DNA from: an uncultured Ruminococcus sp. | Lineage (GTDB): Bacteria; Bacillota; Clostridia; Oscillospirales; Ruminococcaceae | Assembly: GCA_947178195.1 (NCBI GenBank) | Contig: CAMWXM010000029.1 | Coordinates: 1-17,066 of the forward strand | Direction of reading: 5' to 3' | DNA length: 17,066 bases | Notes under the pieces: model-generated | What the model was told of the DNA's origin: nothing | What the model saw: the letters and a program-made list of their open reading frames with translations, nothing else | Database searches by the model: none | Translations under genes and position numbers: made by a program | Shown: one piece after another, positions 7,701 to 14,951 of the stretch | How the letters are laid out: every line of letters starts with the position of its first letter | Numbering within the stretch: position 1 is the first letter of the stretch

Positions 7701-9000
7701 ATTCTGTGAATTTAAACCTCATAATTATTTCCGCAGCCGATTTTACATAGCTGCTGTTTTTATTTATTTTTAAGAAGAAACGCTTGCCTCCTCTCGAATG
7801 AAGGAGACTGTAGCCATTTTCTTCAGTAATTTTCGTATCTTTATTGCCCGAAACGGTTTTCAATCTGAAAATTTCTTCAGCCGTATCGGTTTCGTTCTTA
7901 CTGCAAAGGATTATTTCATCTTCTGAAATCTCATATTTTGCAGTGATTTTTCCGTACCATTTTTCAGGAATTATGAAAACGCAGCCATTTGTTATACTGA
8001 ACCAGCTTTCGTATTTATGTTTAAGCTTGCCGCCACTTATATCATACCATGAGGTAAAGTATACCGGCGTTTCGCTGTTTTCGTCATATCCATCGCAAAA
8101 ATACGGAACAGGGATCTCTGTTCTTCCATCCCCGTCGATATCCTTTGAAATATATGATGACGGACGCAGTGTTTCTCCCTTTTCAATATCAGGGCAGAAA
8201 ATATGGGTAAAATTATATTTATCGTCCGTTTGTAAAACCTCTGTAACAATGTTGCCGTTTCCTGCTTCTGCATCAAGAAAAATTCGGGTCTTGCCGTCTG
8301 GGGTGATGCTGTATGAAATATTACGGTAATTTGTATATGATTCATCCAATTCTATTGAAGAACATGCATACTTGTCGTCCTCGTCGATATGATAAATAGC
8401 GGCAGAGGATTCTTTTGAAGCGTTTTTTACCGTGGCTGTAAAAAGCGCATTTATGCCGTCTCCGTTAAAATCTACGGTATCGAAAACAGAATAAGGTTCG
8501 TTTTCCATAGCGGTAACAAGTTTTCCGTCAGAATAGTCATAAATACTCAGTGTTTTTTCGTTTTTGTTTATAAGACTATATCCTACTATTATATTTATTC
8601 TGTCTGAGTTTCCAAGTTTTGTTATCTCAACCTGTTCAAGTTCATTTCCATCTGCCGCATGGTCATAAACGGAACGCCACTGAGAATCTATTCTGTCAAG
8701 AATATTTATTCTCAGTGAAATATCTTCAGGCTTCGAGGCGTTTTTCTTATAAAAAACGATAGCCTCGTCCTCTGAATCTCCGTCAAGATCATCAACAATA
8801 AATGCCGACAGATTTTTCCCTGTTCGGGGATATTTAAGACTTATATTAGTACCTGTGTAATTCTGAAGAGCATTATAAATAAGCTCCTGCTGTTCGCTTA
8901 ATTTCGGCGGTGACAAAAGGGTGTCGATACCGGTGTTGAAGGAACAGCCTGTAATTAAAACAGGGAGAAGCAGCGATAAAACAGCCGAAAGCCTTTTCAT
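7699..9000 (-). CDS. Predicted lipoprotein with FG-GAP/EF-hand-like calcium loops; function unknown
   Basis: I do not recognise a named family. The 433-residue protein starts with a lipoprotein signal peptide ending in the lipobox LITGC (C19), so it should be lipid-anchored outside the cytoplasmic membrane. Three Asp-rich loops resemble FG-GAP/EF-hand calcium loops: DLDGDSEDE (71-79), DFNGDGIN (177-184) and DIDGDGRTE (287-295). They are spaced about 107 residues apart, suggesting beta-propeller-like or tandem repeat units. The rest is rich in beta-type sequence. The start ATG follows GGGGGGA with 10 nt spacing. It is the first gene of the operon and immediately precedes a two-component system, so a role as an accessory envelope sensor is plausible but inferred. 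It could also be an unrelated surface protein. Confidence 0.8.
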   Translation of the reverse strand: MKRLSAVLSLLLPVLITGCSFNTGIDTLLSPPKLSEQQELIYNALQNYTGTNISLKYPRTGKNLSAFIVDDLDGDSEDEAIVFYKKNASKPEDISLRINILDRIDSQWRSVYDHAADGNELEQVEITKLGNSDRINIIVGYSLINKNEKTLSIYDYSDGKLVTAMENEPYSVFDTVDFNGDGINALFTATVKNASKESSAAIYHIDEDDKYACSSIELDESYTNYRNISYSITPDGKTRIFLDAEAGNGNIVTEVLQTDDKYNFTHIFCPDIEKGETLRPSSYISKDIDGDGRTEIPVPYFCDGYDENSETPVYFTSWYDISGGKLKHKYESWFSITNGCVFIIPEKWYGKITAKYEISEDEIILCSKNETDTAEEIFRLKTVSGNKDTKITEENGYSLLHSRGGKRFFLKINKNSSYVKSAAEIIMRFKFTE

Positions 9001-9027
9001 TTACACAAATCCCCCCGTTTAAAAATT

Positions 9028-9036
9028 ATTGTAGCA
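9028..9036 (-). promoter_or_regulatory. Possible extended -10 promoter for the lipoprotein operon
   Basis: The minus strand reads TGCTACAAT, an extended -10 (TGnTACAAT), 28 bp before the lipoprotein ATG and just downstream of the gltA terminator. No good -35 hexamer lies at 16-18 bp, so this is tentative. Some promoter is expected here because the upstream gene ends in a terminator. Confidence 0.35.
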
Positions 9037-9041
9037 TAGCG

Positions 9042-9064
9042 AAAAAGCACAAGCTGTGCTTTTT
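9042..9064 (-). terminator. Intrinsic terminator of gltA
   Basis: A 10-bp stem (AAAAAGCACA with TGTGCTTTTT) around a 3-nt loop, starting 21 bp after the gltA stop codon. On the minus strand the stem ends in a run of T. The A/T-rich flanks make it nearly symmetric, so it could also work on the plus strand. Confidence 0.75.
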
Positions 9065-9085
9065 AAAAAACGCTGCTTATTAAAG

Positions 9086-10438
9086 TTATCTTTCGTTTAT
9101 AGGTATATATTCCTTAGGGCTTGCCACTGCCTTGTAAGCAGGACGGATAATTCTTTTACCGGTAAGCTTTTCTTCAATTCTGTGTGCGGACCAGCCTACA
9201 ATTCTTGAAATAGCAAAAAGCGGCGTATAAAGCTCTTCAGGTATTCTGAGCATCTTATAAACAAGACCCGAATACATATCCACATTTGCGCACATGACCT
9301 TTTCGCTTCCCTTGACCTCTTTAAACAGCTCGGGAGTAAGTCTTTCAATAGTATTGAGAAGCCTGAATTCTGCTTCGATCTCCTTACCCTCTGCCATTTC
9401 AAAAGCTTTCTTTTTAAGAATTACCGCTCTTGGGTCGGAAAGTGTATAAACAGCGTGTCCCATACCGTATATAAGTCCCGAACCATCGTTTTCTTCTTTA
9501 TTTAAAATTTTTCTCATGTGGTCGGCAACCTGACCTTCGTCCTCCCAGTTTTTAACATTCTCTTTAAAGTTTTCAAGCATCTGCATTACTTTGATGTTAG
9601 CTCCGCCATGTTTAGGACCTTTAAGAGCGCCTATAGCTGCTGCATAAGTAGAATAAGCATCGGTACCCGAAGATGTCAGCACTCTGCATGTAAATGCGGA
9701 GTTATTTCCTCCGCCGTGCTCAGCGTGAAGCATAAGCATAAGGTCAAGGAGACTCGCTTCATCTTTAGTAAATTGCCTGTCCAGTCTCATGAGAGAAAGA
9801 ATAGTTTCAGCTACATGCTGATTTTTTATAAGCTTATGCATAACAAGACTTTTGTTGTCGTAATGACTTTTTTTAGCCTGATAAGCATGAGTCATAATAA
9901 CAGGAAGCTTAGCGATAAGGTCGCAGGCTATGCGCATTTCGTTTATAAGGCTCGGATGCTCGCAGTATTCATCGTAAGAATAAAGCGCTAAAACGCTTCT
10001 TCCCAGTTTATTCATAATGTTTCTTGAAGGTGATTTCAGTATCATATCCGTAACAAAGTTAGCCGGAAGTTCTCGACGGCTGGCGATATATTCCGTAAAT
10101 CCCTTCAGAGTCTCTTTATTTGGAAGTTTGCCGGTCAGCAGGAGAAACACTACCTCCTCAAAACCAAACCGATCTTCCTTCTGAACATTTTCAACAATAT
10201 CCCTTATATTATATCCCCTATAAATCAGTTCGCCTTCTATAGGCTCGATATCCCCTTCGTTAATAAGATAACCATGAACATTGCAGATATTTGTAATTCC
10301 TGCAACAACGCCGGTGCCATCTTTGTTTCTGAGACCTCTTTTGACGTCGAACTTGTCATAAAGATTCGTATCAAAATTGGCATTCTCAGACAAAAGTTCG
10401 CATAACTTATTAATGTTGGCACTATTAAAATTATTCAT
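9086..10438 (-). CDS. gltA: Citrate synthase
   Basis: Condenses acetyl-CoA and oxaloacetate to citrate in the cytoplasm, feeding 2-oxoglutarate and glutamate synthesis in anaerobes. The 450-residue product shows the family blocks LMLHAEHGGGN (about 235-245), GALKGPKHGGAN (about 270-281, active-site His), YGMGHAVYTLSDPRA (about 324-338, second active-site His) and CANVDMYSG (about 383-391, catalytic Asp387). I chose the ATG at 10438 because AAGGAAGTGA lies 5 nt upstream; an in-frame GTG at 10447 overlaps that SD and is unlikely. The gene stands alone between its own promoter and terminator. A methylcitrate synthase activity cannot be excluded, but no prp genes are nearby. Confidence 0.95.
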   Translation of the reverse strand: MNNFNSANINKLCELLSENANFDTNLYDKFDVKRGLRNKDGTGVVAGITNICNVHGYLINEGDIEPIEGELIYRGYNIRDIVENVQKEDRFGFEEVVFLLLTGKLPNKETLKGFTEYIASRRELPANFVTDMILKSPSRNIMNKLGRSVLALYSYDEYCEHPSLINEMRIACDLIAKLPVIMTHAYQAKKSHYDNKSLVMHKLIKNQHVAETILSLMRLDRQFTKDEASLLDLMLMLHAEHGGGNNSAFTCRVLTSSGTDAYSTYAAAIGALKGPKHGGANIKVMQMLENFKENVKNWEDEGQVADHMRKILNKEENDGSGLIYGMGHAVYTLSDPRAVILKKKAFEMAEGKEIEAEFRLLNTIERLTPELFKEVKGSEKVMCANVDMYSGLVYKMLRIPEELYTPLFAISRIVGWSAHRIEEKLTGKRIIRPAYKAVASPKEYIPINER

Positions 10439-10443
10439 TTCAA

Positions 10444-10453
10444 TCACTTCCTT
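10444..10453 (-). promoter_or_regulatory. Ribosome binding site that decides the gltA start
   Basis: AAGGAAGTGA on the minus strand, close to the full anti-SD complement, ends 5 nt before the ATG at 10438. It contains the alternative GTG at 10447 and so rules that start out. Confidence 0.7.
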
Positions 10454-10471
10454 CTATTATATTTAATTTTT

Positions 10472-10500
10472 ATTATAACAGATTTCACAAATTATGTCAA
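10472..10500 (-). promoter_or_regulatory. Consensus sigma-A promoter of gltA
   Basis: On the minus strand TTGACA (10495-10500) and TATAAT (10472-10477) are separated by 17 bp: all twelve consensus positions and the ideal spacer. The predicted transcript starts near 10465 and has a leader of under 30 nt before the ATG. No operator-like inverted repeat is obvious around it. Confidence 0.88.
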
Positions 10501-10592
10501 GGACGTGTAATTTGCAAAATCATTTTTTTAAGGCAATAACGCATAAAAGTCGAAAGCTTTGTGCGGTGATGCCTGACACAGGAGGTTTTTTT
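10501..10592 (+). other. Upstream region of the spoIID-like gene, no clear promoter
   Basis: The space between the gltA -35 element and the spoIID-like ATG holds the SD ACAGGAGG (10578-10585) but no good sigma-A promoter. TTGCAA at 10512 followed by CAATAA at 10534 (16 bp) is weak. I could not match a sporulation-sigma-factor promoter with confidence. Confidence 0.4.
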
Positions 10593-11642
10593 ATGAAATC
10601 ATATTTTTCCGCAGCAATTATTTTTGCAGCATTGCTTCTGACCGTTCCGGCTGCGCCTCTTGCTGTAAGCAGCTTTGACGGCGGAAGAGAAGAGAAAATT
10701 GAAATTACTCAGACAGAAGAATCTGCAACCGAAAAAGAAACTGATCAAAAGGAGGAAAATGAAAAAACCAAAAAAAGCGATAAAACTGATATAACTAAAG
10801 AAAAGCTGAAGGTTCTTGATATTACTACTGGAAAGGTGGAGGAAATAACTTCTTTTGATTATATTGTCGGAGCGGTATGCGCAGAAATGCCGGCAACATT
10901 TGAGCCGGAAGCGTTAAAGGCTCAGGCAGTAGCAGCATATACTTATGCGGTAAGACAGCGTGAAAAGGCAAAAACTGCTCCCGATCCTGAACTGAACGGA
11001 GCATATTTTTCCAATGATAGCAGTAAATATCAGGCTTATTTTACAGAAAATCAGCAAAAACAGTATTACGGAAAAAACTATGAACAGTATATAGAAAAAA
11101 TAAAAGATGCAGTATTGGCTGTAAACGGCGAATATATGACTTATAAGGACGAGCCTGTAATTGCAGCTTTTCATTCCGCTTCGGCAGGAAGAACCGAAAG
11201 CGCAGAAGATGTCTGGGGCAGCCGTATAGAGTATCTTGTGGGAGTAGAAAGTGAATATGATACAACTGCGCCGAAATTTATTGAGGAATATGAATTTACT
11301 CAGAGTGAGATTAAAGAATCTCTTGAAAAGGTATTTGAAGGGATAAGCCTTCAGAACGATCCAAAGGAATGGTTCGGCGAAACAGAATGCAGCGACGGCG
11401 GAACAGTCCTTACAATAAAAGTCGGCGATATGTCAGTTACCGGACAGCAGTTGCGGTTCGCTTTATCCCTTCGTTCGGCAGTTTTTGAGGTGGAATATGA
11501 CGACGAATTTAAAATCACTACCAAAGGCTGCGGTCATTGCGTGGGAATGAGCCAGTACGGGGCTAATGAAATGGCTAAAACCGGTAAGACCTATGATGAA
11601 ATTTTAAAGCATTATTATACGGGTGTGAAAATAATTAGTTGA
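10593..11642 (+). CDS. SpoIID/LytB-domain protein, probable peptidoglycan lytic transglycosylase
   Basis: Related to SpoIID, which cleaves peptidoglycan glycan strands during engulfment in endospore formers; LytB-domain relatives act in the vegetative wall. The 349-residue protein has an N-terminal hydrophobic signal or anchor (about 3-25), a charged Glu/Lys/Thr-rich linker (about 31-72), then the domain. AVCAEMPATFEPEALKAQAV holds the expected catalytic Glu (E98). AFHSASAGRTES and EDVWG (192-208) and CGHCVGMSQYGA (313-324) are further family blocks. The His/Cys cluster seen in many SpoIID proteins between the first two blocks is missing. The ATG at 10593 is chosen because ACAGGAGG lies 7 nt upstream and the signal sequence follows. 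It diverges from gltA. Whether it serves sporulation cannot be decided here. Confidence 0.88.
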   Translation: MKSYFSAAIIFAALLLTVPAAPLAVSSFDGGREEKIEITQTEESATEKETDQKEENEKTKKSDKTDITKEKLKVLDITTGKVEEITSFDYIVGAVCAEMPATFEPEALKAQAVAAYTYAVRQREKAKTAPDPELNGAYFSNDSSKYQAYFTENQQKQYYGKNYEQYIEKIKDAVLAVNGEYMTYKDEPVIAAFHSASAGRTESAEDVWGSRIEYLVGVESEYDTTAPKFIEEYEFTQSEIKESLEKVFEGISLQNDPKEWFGETECSDGGTVLTIKVGDMSVTGQQLRFALSLRSAVFEVEYDDEFKITTKGCGHCVGMSQYGANEMAKTGKTYDEILKHYYTGVKIIS

Positions 11643-11700
11643 AATTTTTGAGGTTTTTATGCAAGTTTAATAAAAAAGTTCCTCTCTCTTTTAAAAGCTC

Positions 11701-11728
11701 TTGATTTTTTTTGTAAATGTGTTATACT
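11701..11728 (+). promoter_or_regulatory. Promoter of htpG
   Basis: TTGATT (11701-11706), a 16-bp spacer and TATACT (11723-11728), with TG one base before the -10 hexamer (extended -10). Predicted transcription starts near 11735, inside the CIRCE element, so HrcA binding would block initiation. Confidence 0.75.
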
Positions 11729-11732
11729 ATAT

Positions 11733-11759
11733 TTAGCACTCTCAGAGTGAGAGTGCTAA
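11733..11759 (+). promoter_or_regulatory. CIRCE operator (HrcA binding site) of htpG
   Basis: Perfect match to the CIRCE consensus: TTAGCACTC, 9 bp, GAGTGCTAA. The 9-bp centre is itself TCA-GAG-TGA, and the flanks pair for three further bases on each side. This gives a perfect inverted repeat with 15-bp arms and a 3-base centre over 11730-11762. It sits between the -10 hexamer and the SD of htpG. Confidence 0.97.
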
Positions 11760-11786
11760 ATAATAAAATTTTTGGAGTGAAATAAA

Positions 11787-13667
11787 ATGGAAACAAAGGA
11801 ATTTAAAGCGGAATCCAGACGACTTCTCGATCTTATGATCAATTCGATTTATACTCACAAGGAAATTTTTTTAAGAGAGCTTATTTCAAATGCCAGTGAC
11901 GCTATTGATAAGCTGTATTTCAAATCGCTGACGGACGACAAAGTCGGCATAAAAAAAGATGAATTTGCAATTAATATAAAGCTTGACAAAGACGCAAGGA
12001 CTATTACAATTTCAGATAACGGCATAGGCATGACCGAAGAAGAACTTGAAAACCATCTCGGTACTATTGCAAACAGCGGTTCTTTTAAATTTAAAAACGA
12101 AAATAAACTTGAAGATGATGTTGATATAATCGGTCAGTTCGGAGTAGGATTTTATTCTGCATTTATGGTAGCTAAAGAGGTTACTGTAAGAAGCCGGGCT
12201 TATGGCAGCGACAAGGCTTTTGAGTGGATATCCGAAGGCGCAGACGGCTACAGAATAGGAGAATGCGCAAAGGACAGCGTGGGAACGGAAATTATTCTTG
12301 TTCTCAAAAGCAACAGCGATGATGAAAATTATGATGAATTTTTAGAGCAGTATAAAATACAGTCGCTTGTAAAAAAATATTCTGATTATATACGTTTCCC
12401 TATTAAAATGGATATATCAAAAAGCCGTCTTAAAGAGGGCAGCGAAAATGAATATGAGGACTATATCGAAAATGAGACCCTCAACAGCATGATACCTATC
12501 TGGCGCAAAAATAAAAGCGAGCTTAAAGATGATGACTACAACAGCTTTTATAAGGAAAAATTTATGGATTATACCGACCCTATCGCTCATATCCATACCA
12601 AGACCGAGGGTACGGCAACATATAATGCGCTTTTATATATACCATCTAAAGCTCCTTACAATTATTATTCAAAGGATTATGAAAAGGGACTTCAGCTTTA
12701 TTCAAGTGGAGTGCTTATAATGGATAAATGTGCAGACCTTTTGCCGGATCATTTCAGTTTTGTAAAGGGTCTTGTAGATTCTGAGGATTTGTCCCTTAAT
12801 ATTTCAAGAGAAATGCTTCAGCATGACAGACAGCTCAAGCTTATTGCAAAAAGTCTTGAAAGAACAATAAAAAATGAGCTTACAAAGATGCTGAAAAATG
12901 AAAGAGAAAAATATGAAGAATTTTATAAGGCATTCGGTTTACAGCTTAAATTTGGGGTATATAACAATTATGGTATGAACAAGGATTCTGTAAAGGATCT
13001 TATAATGTTTTATTCATCCACTGAAAAGAAGCTGGTTACTCTTGAAGAGTATGTTTCAAGAATGCCGGAAAGTCAGAAGTATATTTATTATGCATGCGGT
13101 GAAACTAATGAAAGAATAGACAACCTTCCACAGACTGAGCTTGTAAAGGACAAGGGTTATGAAATACTTTACTTTACTGACAGCGTTGACGAATTTGCTA
13201 TAAAAATGCTGATGAATTATAACGAGAAAGAGTTCAAGTCTGTTTCAGCGGGAGACTTGGATATAGATACTCCCGAAGAAAAGGAAGATATTAAGGCAAA
13301 GGAAGAGGAATCAAAAGACCTGTTTAAATTCCTTGAAGAAAAATTAGACGGAAAGGTAAAGGCAGTAAGGCTTTCAAAACGTCTTAAAACTCATCCTGTA
13401 TGCCTTTCAAGCGATGGTGAGCTTTCTGTGGAAATGGAAAAGGTGTTGAACGCTATGCCTAACGACCAGAAAGTTACGGCTTCAAAGGTGCTTGAAATAA
13501 ATCCTGAGCATCCTGTTTTTGAAACGCTTAAAAATCTTTATTCAAAAGACAATGAAAAGCTTGAAAAATATGGCAGACTGCTTTACAATCAGGCTTTGCT
13601 TATAGAAGGTATGCCTGTTGAAAATCCTGTTGAATTTTCAAATCTTGTCTGTGAACTTATGATCTGA
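11787..13667 (+). CDS. htpG: Molecular chaperone HtpG (Hsp90)
   Basis: Cytoplasmic ATP-dependent dimeric chaperone. The 626-residue length and domain order are standard. The N-terminal GHKL ATPase has ELISNASDA (31-39, catalytic Glu31 and Asn35), DNGIGM (77-82) and GQFGVGFYSAF (116-126). The middle domain includes GLVDSEDLSLNISREMLQ, with the conserved Arg that contacts ATP, and the C-terminal dimerisation domain ends near 626. It has no MEEVD tail, as expected for bacteria. The start ATG follows GGAGTGA with 6 nt spacing. A promoter and a perfect CIRCE operator lie directly upstream, so HrcA should repress it. In B. subtilis htpG lies outside the HrcA regulon, so control here differs. Confidence 0.97.
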   Translation: METKEFKAESRRLLDLMINSIYTHKEIFLRELISNASDAIDKLYFKSLTDDKVGIKKDEFAINIKLDKDARTITISDNGIGMTEEELENHLGTIANSGSFKFKNENKLEDDVDIIGQFGVGFYSAFMVAKEVTVRSRAYGSDKAFEWISEGADGYRIGECAKDSVGTEIILVLKSNSDDENYDEFLEQYKIQSLVKKYSDYIRFPIKMDISKSRLKEGSENEYEDYIENETLNSMIPIWRKNKSELKDDDYNSFYKEKFMDYTDPIAHIHTKTEGTATYNALLYIPSKAPYNYYSKDYEKGLQLYSSGVLIMDKCADLLPDHFSFVKGLVDSEDLSLNISREMLQHDRQLKLIAKSLERTIKNELTKMLKNEREKYEEFYKAFGLQLKFGVYNNYGMNKDSVKDLIMFYSSTEKKLVTLEEYVSRMPESQKYIYYACGETNERIDNLPQTELVKDKGYEILYFTDSVDEFAIKMLMNYNEKEFKSVSAGDLDIDTPEEKEDIKAKEEESKDLFKFLEEKLDGKVKAVRLSKRLKTHPVCLSSDGELSVEMEKVLNAMPNDQKVTASKVLEINPEHPVFETLKNLYSKDNEKLEKYGRLLYNQALLIEGMPVENPVEFSNLVCELMI

Positions 13668-13782
13668 GAGGTGCGGTCTTTATGACCGCCTTTCGGTATA
13701 TCTGTAAAAATTACGAAAAAATATAATTTTTTATGTTGCGTTGTCTTAAATTTGTGAATATCGCTGAATTTGCATAAACCCC
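13668..13782 (+). other. Spacer after htpG
   Basis: An A/T-rich intergenic stretch containing the htpG terminator hairpin at its left end. I see no gene, repeat or further regulatory motif between the hairpin and the hrcA -35 element. Confidence 0.6.
13673..13693 (+). terminator. Probable intrinsic terminator of htpG
   Basis: GCGGTC, a TTTAT loop and GACCGC form a 6-bp GC-rich stem starting 6 bp after the htpG stop, followed by C and TTT. The T-tract is short, so termination may be partial, but the position and stem fit. Confidence 0.55.
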
Positions 13783-13811
13783 TTGACAATTGCAGATAAT
13801 AGTGATAAATT
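13783..13811 (+). promoter_or_regulatory. Promoter of hrcA-grpE-dnaK
   Basis: A perfect -35 TTGACA (13783-13788) is followed after 17 bp by TAAATT (13806-13811). TATACT (13811-13816) directly abuts the operator and is a better hexamer but is 22 bp from the -35. Either way the start site lies in or next to the CIRCE element. Confidence 0.65.
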
Positions 13812-13815
13812 ATAC

Positions 13816-13842
13816 TTAGCACTCAGAGAGTAAGAGTGCTAA
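13816..13842 (+). promoter_or_regulatory. CIRCE operator (HrcA binding site) of the hrcA operon
   Basis: Perfect TTAGCACTC, 9 bp (AGAGAGTAA), GAGTGCTAA, placed between the promoter and the hrcA SD. The arms do not extend beyond 9 bp, unlike the htpG copy. It implies autorepression by HrcA. Confidence 0.98.
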
Positions 13843-13907
13843 TAAAATAAAACAAAATATCAACCTATAATTCTGAACAAACATTCCATAAAGGAGGCTC
13901 CGGACTT

Positions 13908-14951
13908 GTGAATGACAGAAAATTGAAAATACTTGCGGCAGTCATTGACGAGTATATAATGACCGGAGAACCGGTAGGCTCAAAAACAATAGCGTCGCTG
14001 CCGGATATAAATGTTTCTGCCGCAACGGTAAGAAATGATATGGCAGCGTTGGAACAGCTGGGTTATCTTGAACAGCCTCATACCTCTGCCGGAAGAGTTC
14101 CAACTTTCAGCGGATACAGACTTTATATAGATAAGATAATGTCTCACAATAAGCTTTCCGATGAAGAGATAAAACGTCTTGATGAAATGCTTGACAAAGA
14201 GGGTGCGGTAACGGAGGACCTTGTTATACAAAGTGCGGCAACGGCTTTGGCGGAGCTTACCCAGTGTGCGGTAGTCGCATCGGATTCATCACCAAAATTT
14301 TCAGTTATCTCAAAGGTCGAGGTCATTCCTACAGGAAAGCGGCTTTATGTTATACTTCTTATAACTTCAAACGGAAGCATCAAAAATAAAGCCTGTCGGT
14401 TAGAATTTGACCTGACAAGCGAACAACTGGAATTTTTCACGAATTTTGTAACAGAAAGTCTCCAGGGAATTTCAATTTCCGAGCTTTCGGATGAAATGCT
14501 GAGTAAGCTTACCGAAGCACTGGGAACATATATGCTGACACTTTCTCCACTTGTTCATGGAGTTTATGAATTATCTCAGGATTTGCTTCATAAAGAAATA
14601 ACGATAAAAGGCGAAAGAAATCTTCTTTCCTGCAGCGAGCTGGATAAAATGGAAATCGTAAAATTTATGGACAGCTCGTCGGAGCTCGAAGAACTGTTAA
14701 ACGAATCATTCAGCGGTATAAATGTGATTTTCAGTGAGGAAAAGGACAGCTTTGTAATAGGCAATTCAAGTATGATAGTTTCAAGCTATCAGAAAGGCAA
14801 CAAAACAGTGGGGTCTCTTGGAATTATCGGTCCGGTAAGACTTGATTATGCTAAAATTATACCTTATATAGAATATTTCACAAATAAGATCTCAAATATG
14901 ATTTCTTATGATGAGGAAAATACGGACGGAAAGGAAGATGACAATGAGTGA
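13908..14951 (+). CDS. hrcA: Heat-inducible transcription repressor HrcA
   Basis: Repressor that binds CIRCE operators and is inactivated on heat stress, when GroEL is occupied by unfolded protein. The 347-residue product has the N-terminal winged-helix domain (residues 1-75) with the family stretches EPVGSKTIA, SAATVRNDMA and PHTSAGRVPT, followed by the GAF-like dimerisation core. The C-terminal SLGIIGPVRLDYAKIIPYIE block is typical. The start is GTG with AAGGAGG 10 nt upstream; no in-frame ATG fits. A CIRCE element in its own promoter region implies autoregulation. Its stop overlaps the grpE start by 8 bp. Confidence 0.97.
   Translation: MNDRKLKILAAVIDEYIMTGEPVGSKTIASLPDINVSAATVRNDMAALEQLGYLEQPHTSAGRVPTFSGYRLYIDKIMSHNKLSDEEIKRLDEMLDKEGAVTEDLVIQSAATALAELTQCAVVASDSSPKFSVISKVEVIPTGKRLYVILLITSNGSIKNKACRLEFDLTSEQLEFFTNFVTESLQGISISELSDEMLSKLTEALGTYMLTLSPLVHGVYELSQDLLHKEITIKGERNLLSCSELDKMEIVKFMDSSSELEELLNESFSGINVIFSEEKDSFVIGNSSMIVSSYQKGNKTVGSLGIIGPVRLDYAKIIPYIEYFTNKISNMISYDEENTDGKEDDNE

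Noticed and set aside
7844..8329. Plus-strand open frame of 161 codons opposite the lipoprotein gene
   Set aside because: Although an orphan plus-strand terminator exists nearby at 7672-7700, it lies upstream of this frame, not downstream, and the product is a Ser/Leu-rich shadow.
9518..9991. Plus-strand open frame of 157 codons opposite gltA
   Set aside because: Antisense to strongly conserved citrate synthase blocks, with no SD and no recognisable motif.
10494..10592. Longer N-terminus for the spoIID-like protein (33 more residues)
   Set aside because: The extension would start inside the gltA -35 element without an SD, while the ATG at 10593 has a strong SD and opens directly into a signal sequence.
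11643..11700. Terminator for the spoIID-like gene, around the CTTTTAAAAG palindrome
   Set aside because: The palindrome has no loop and no stable GC stem followed by a T-tract at the right distance; I could not build a convincing hairpin.
14908..14943. Longer N-terminus for GrpE starting inside hrcA
   Set aside because: No properly spaced SD precedes the earlier ATGs, and AAGGAAG is correctly placed for the ATG at 14944.
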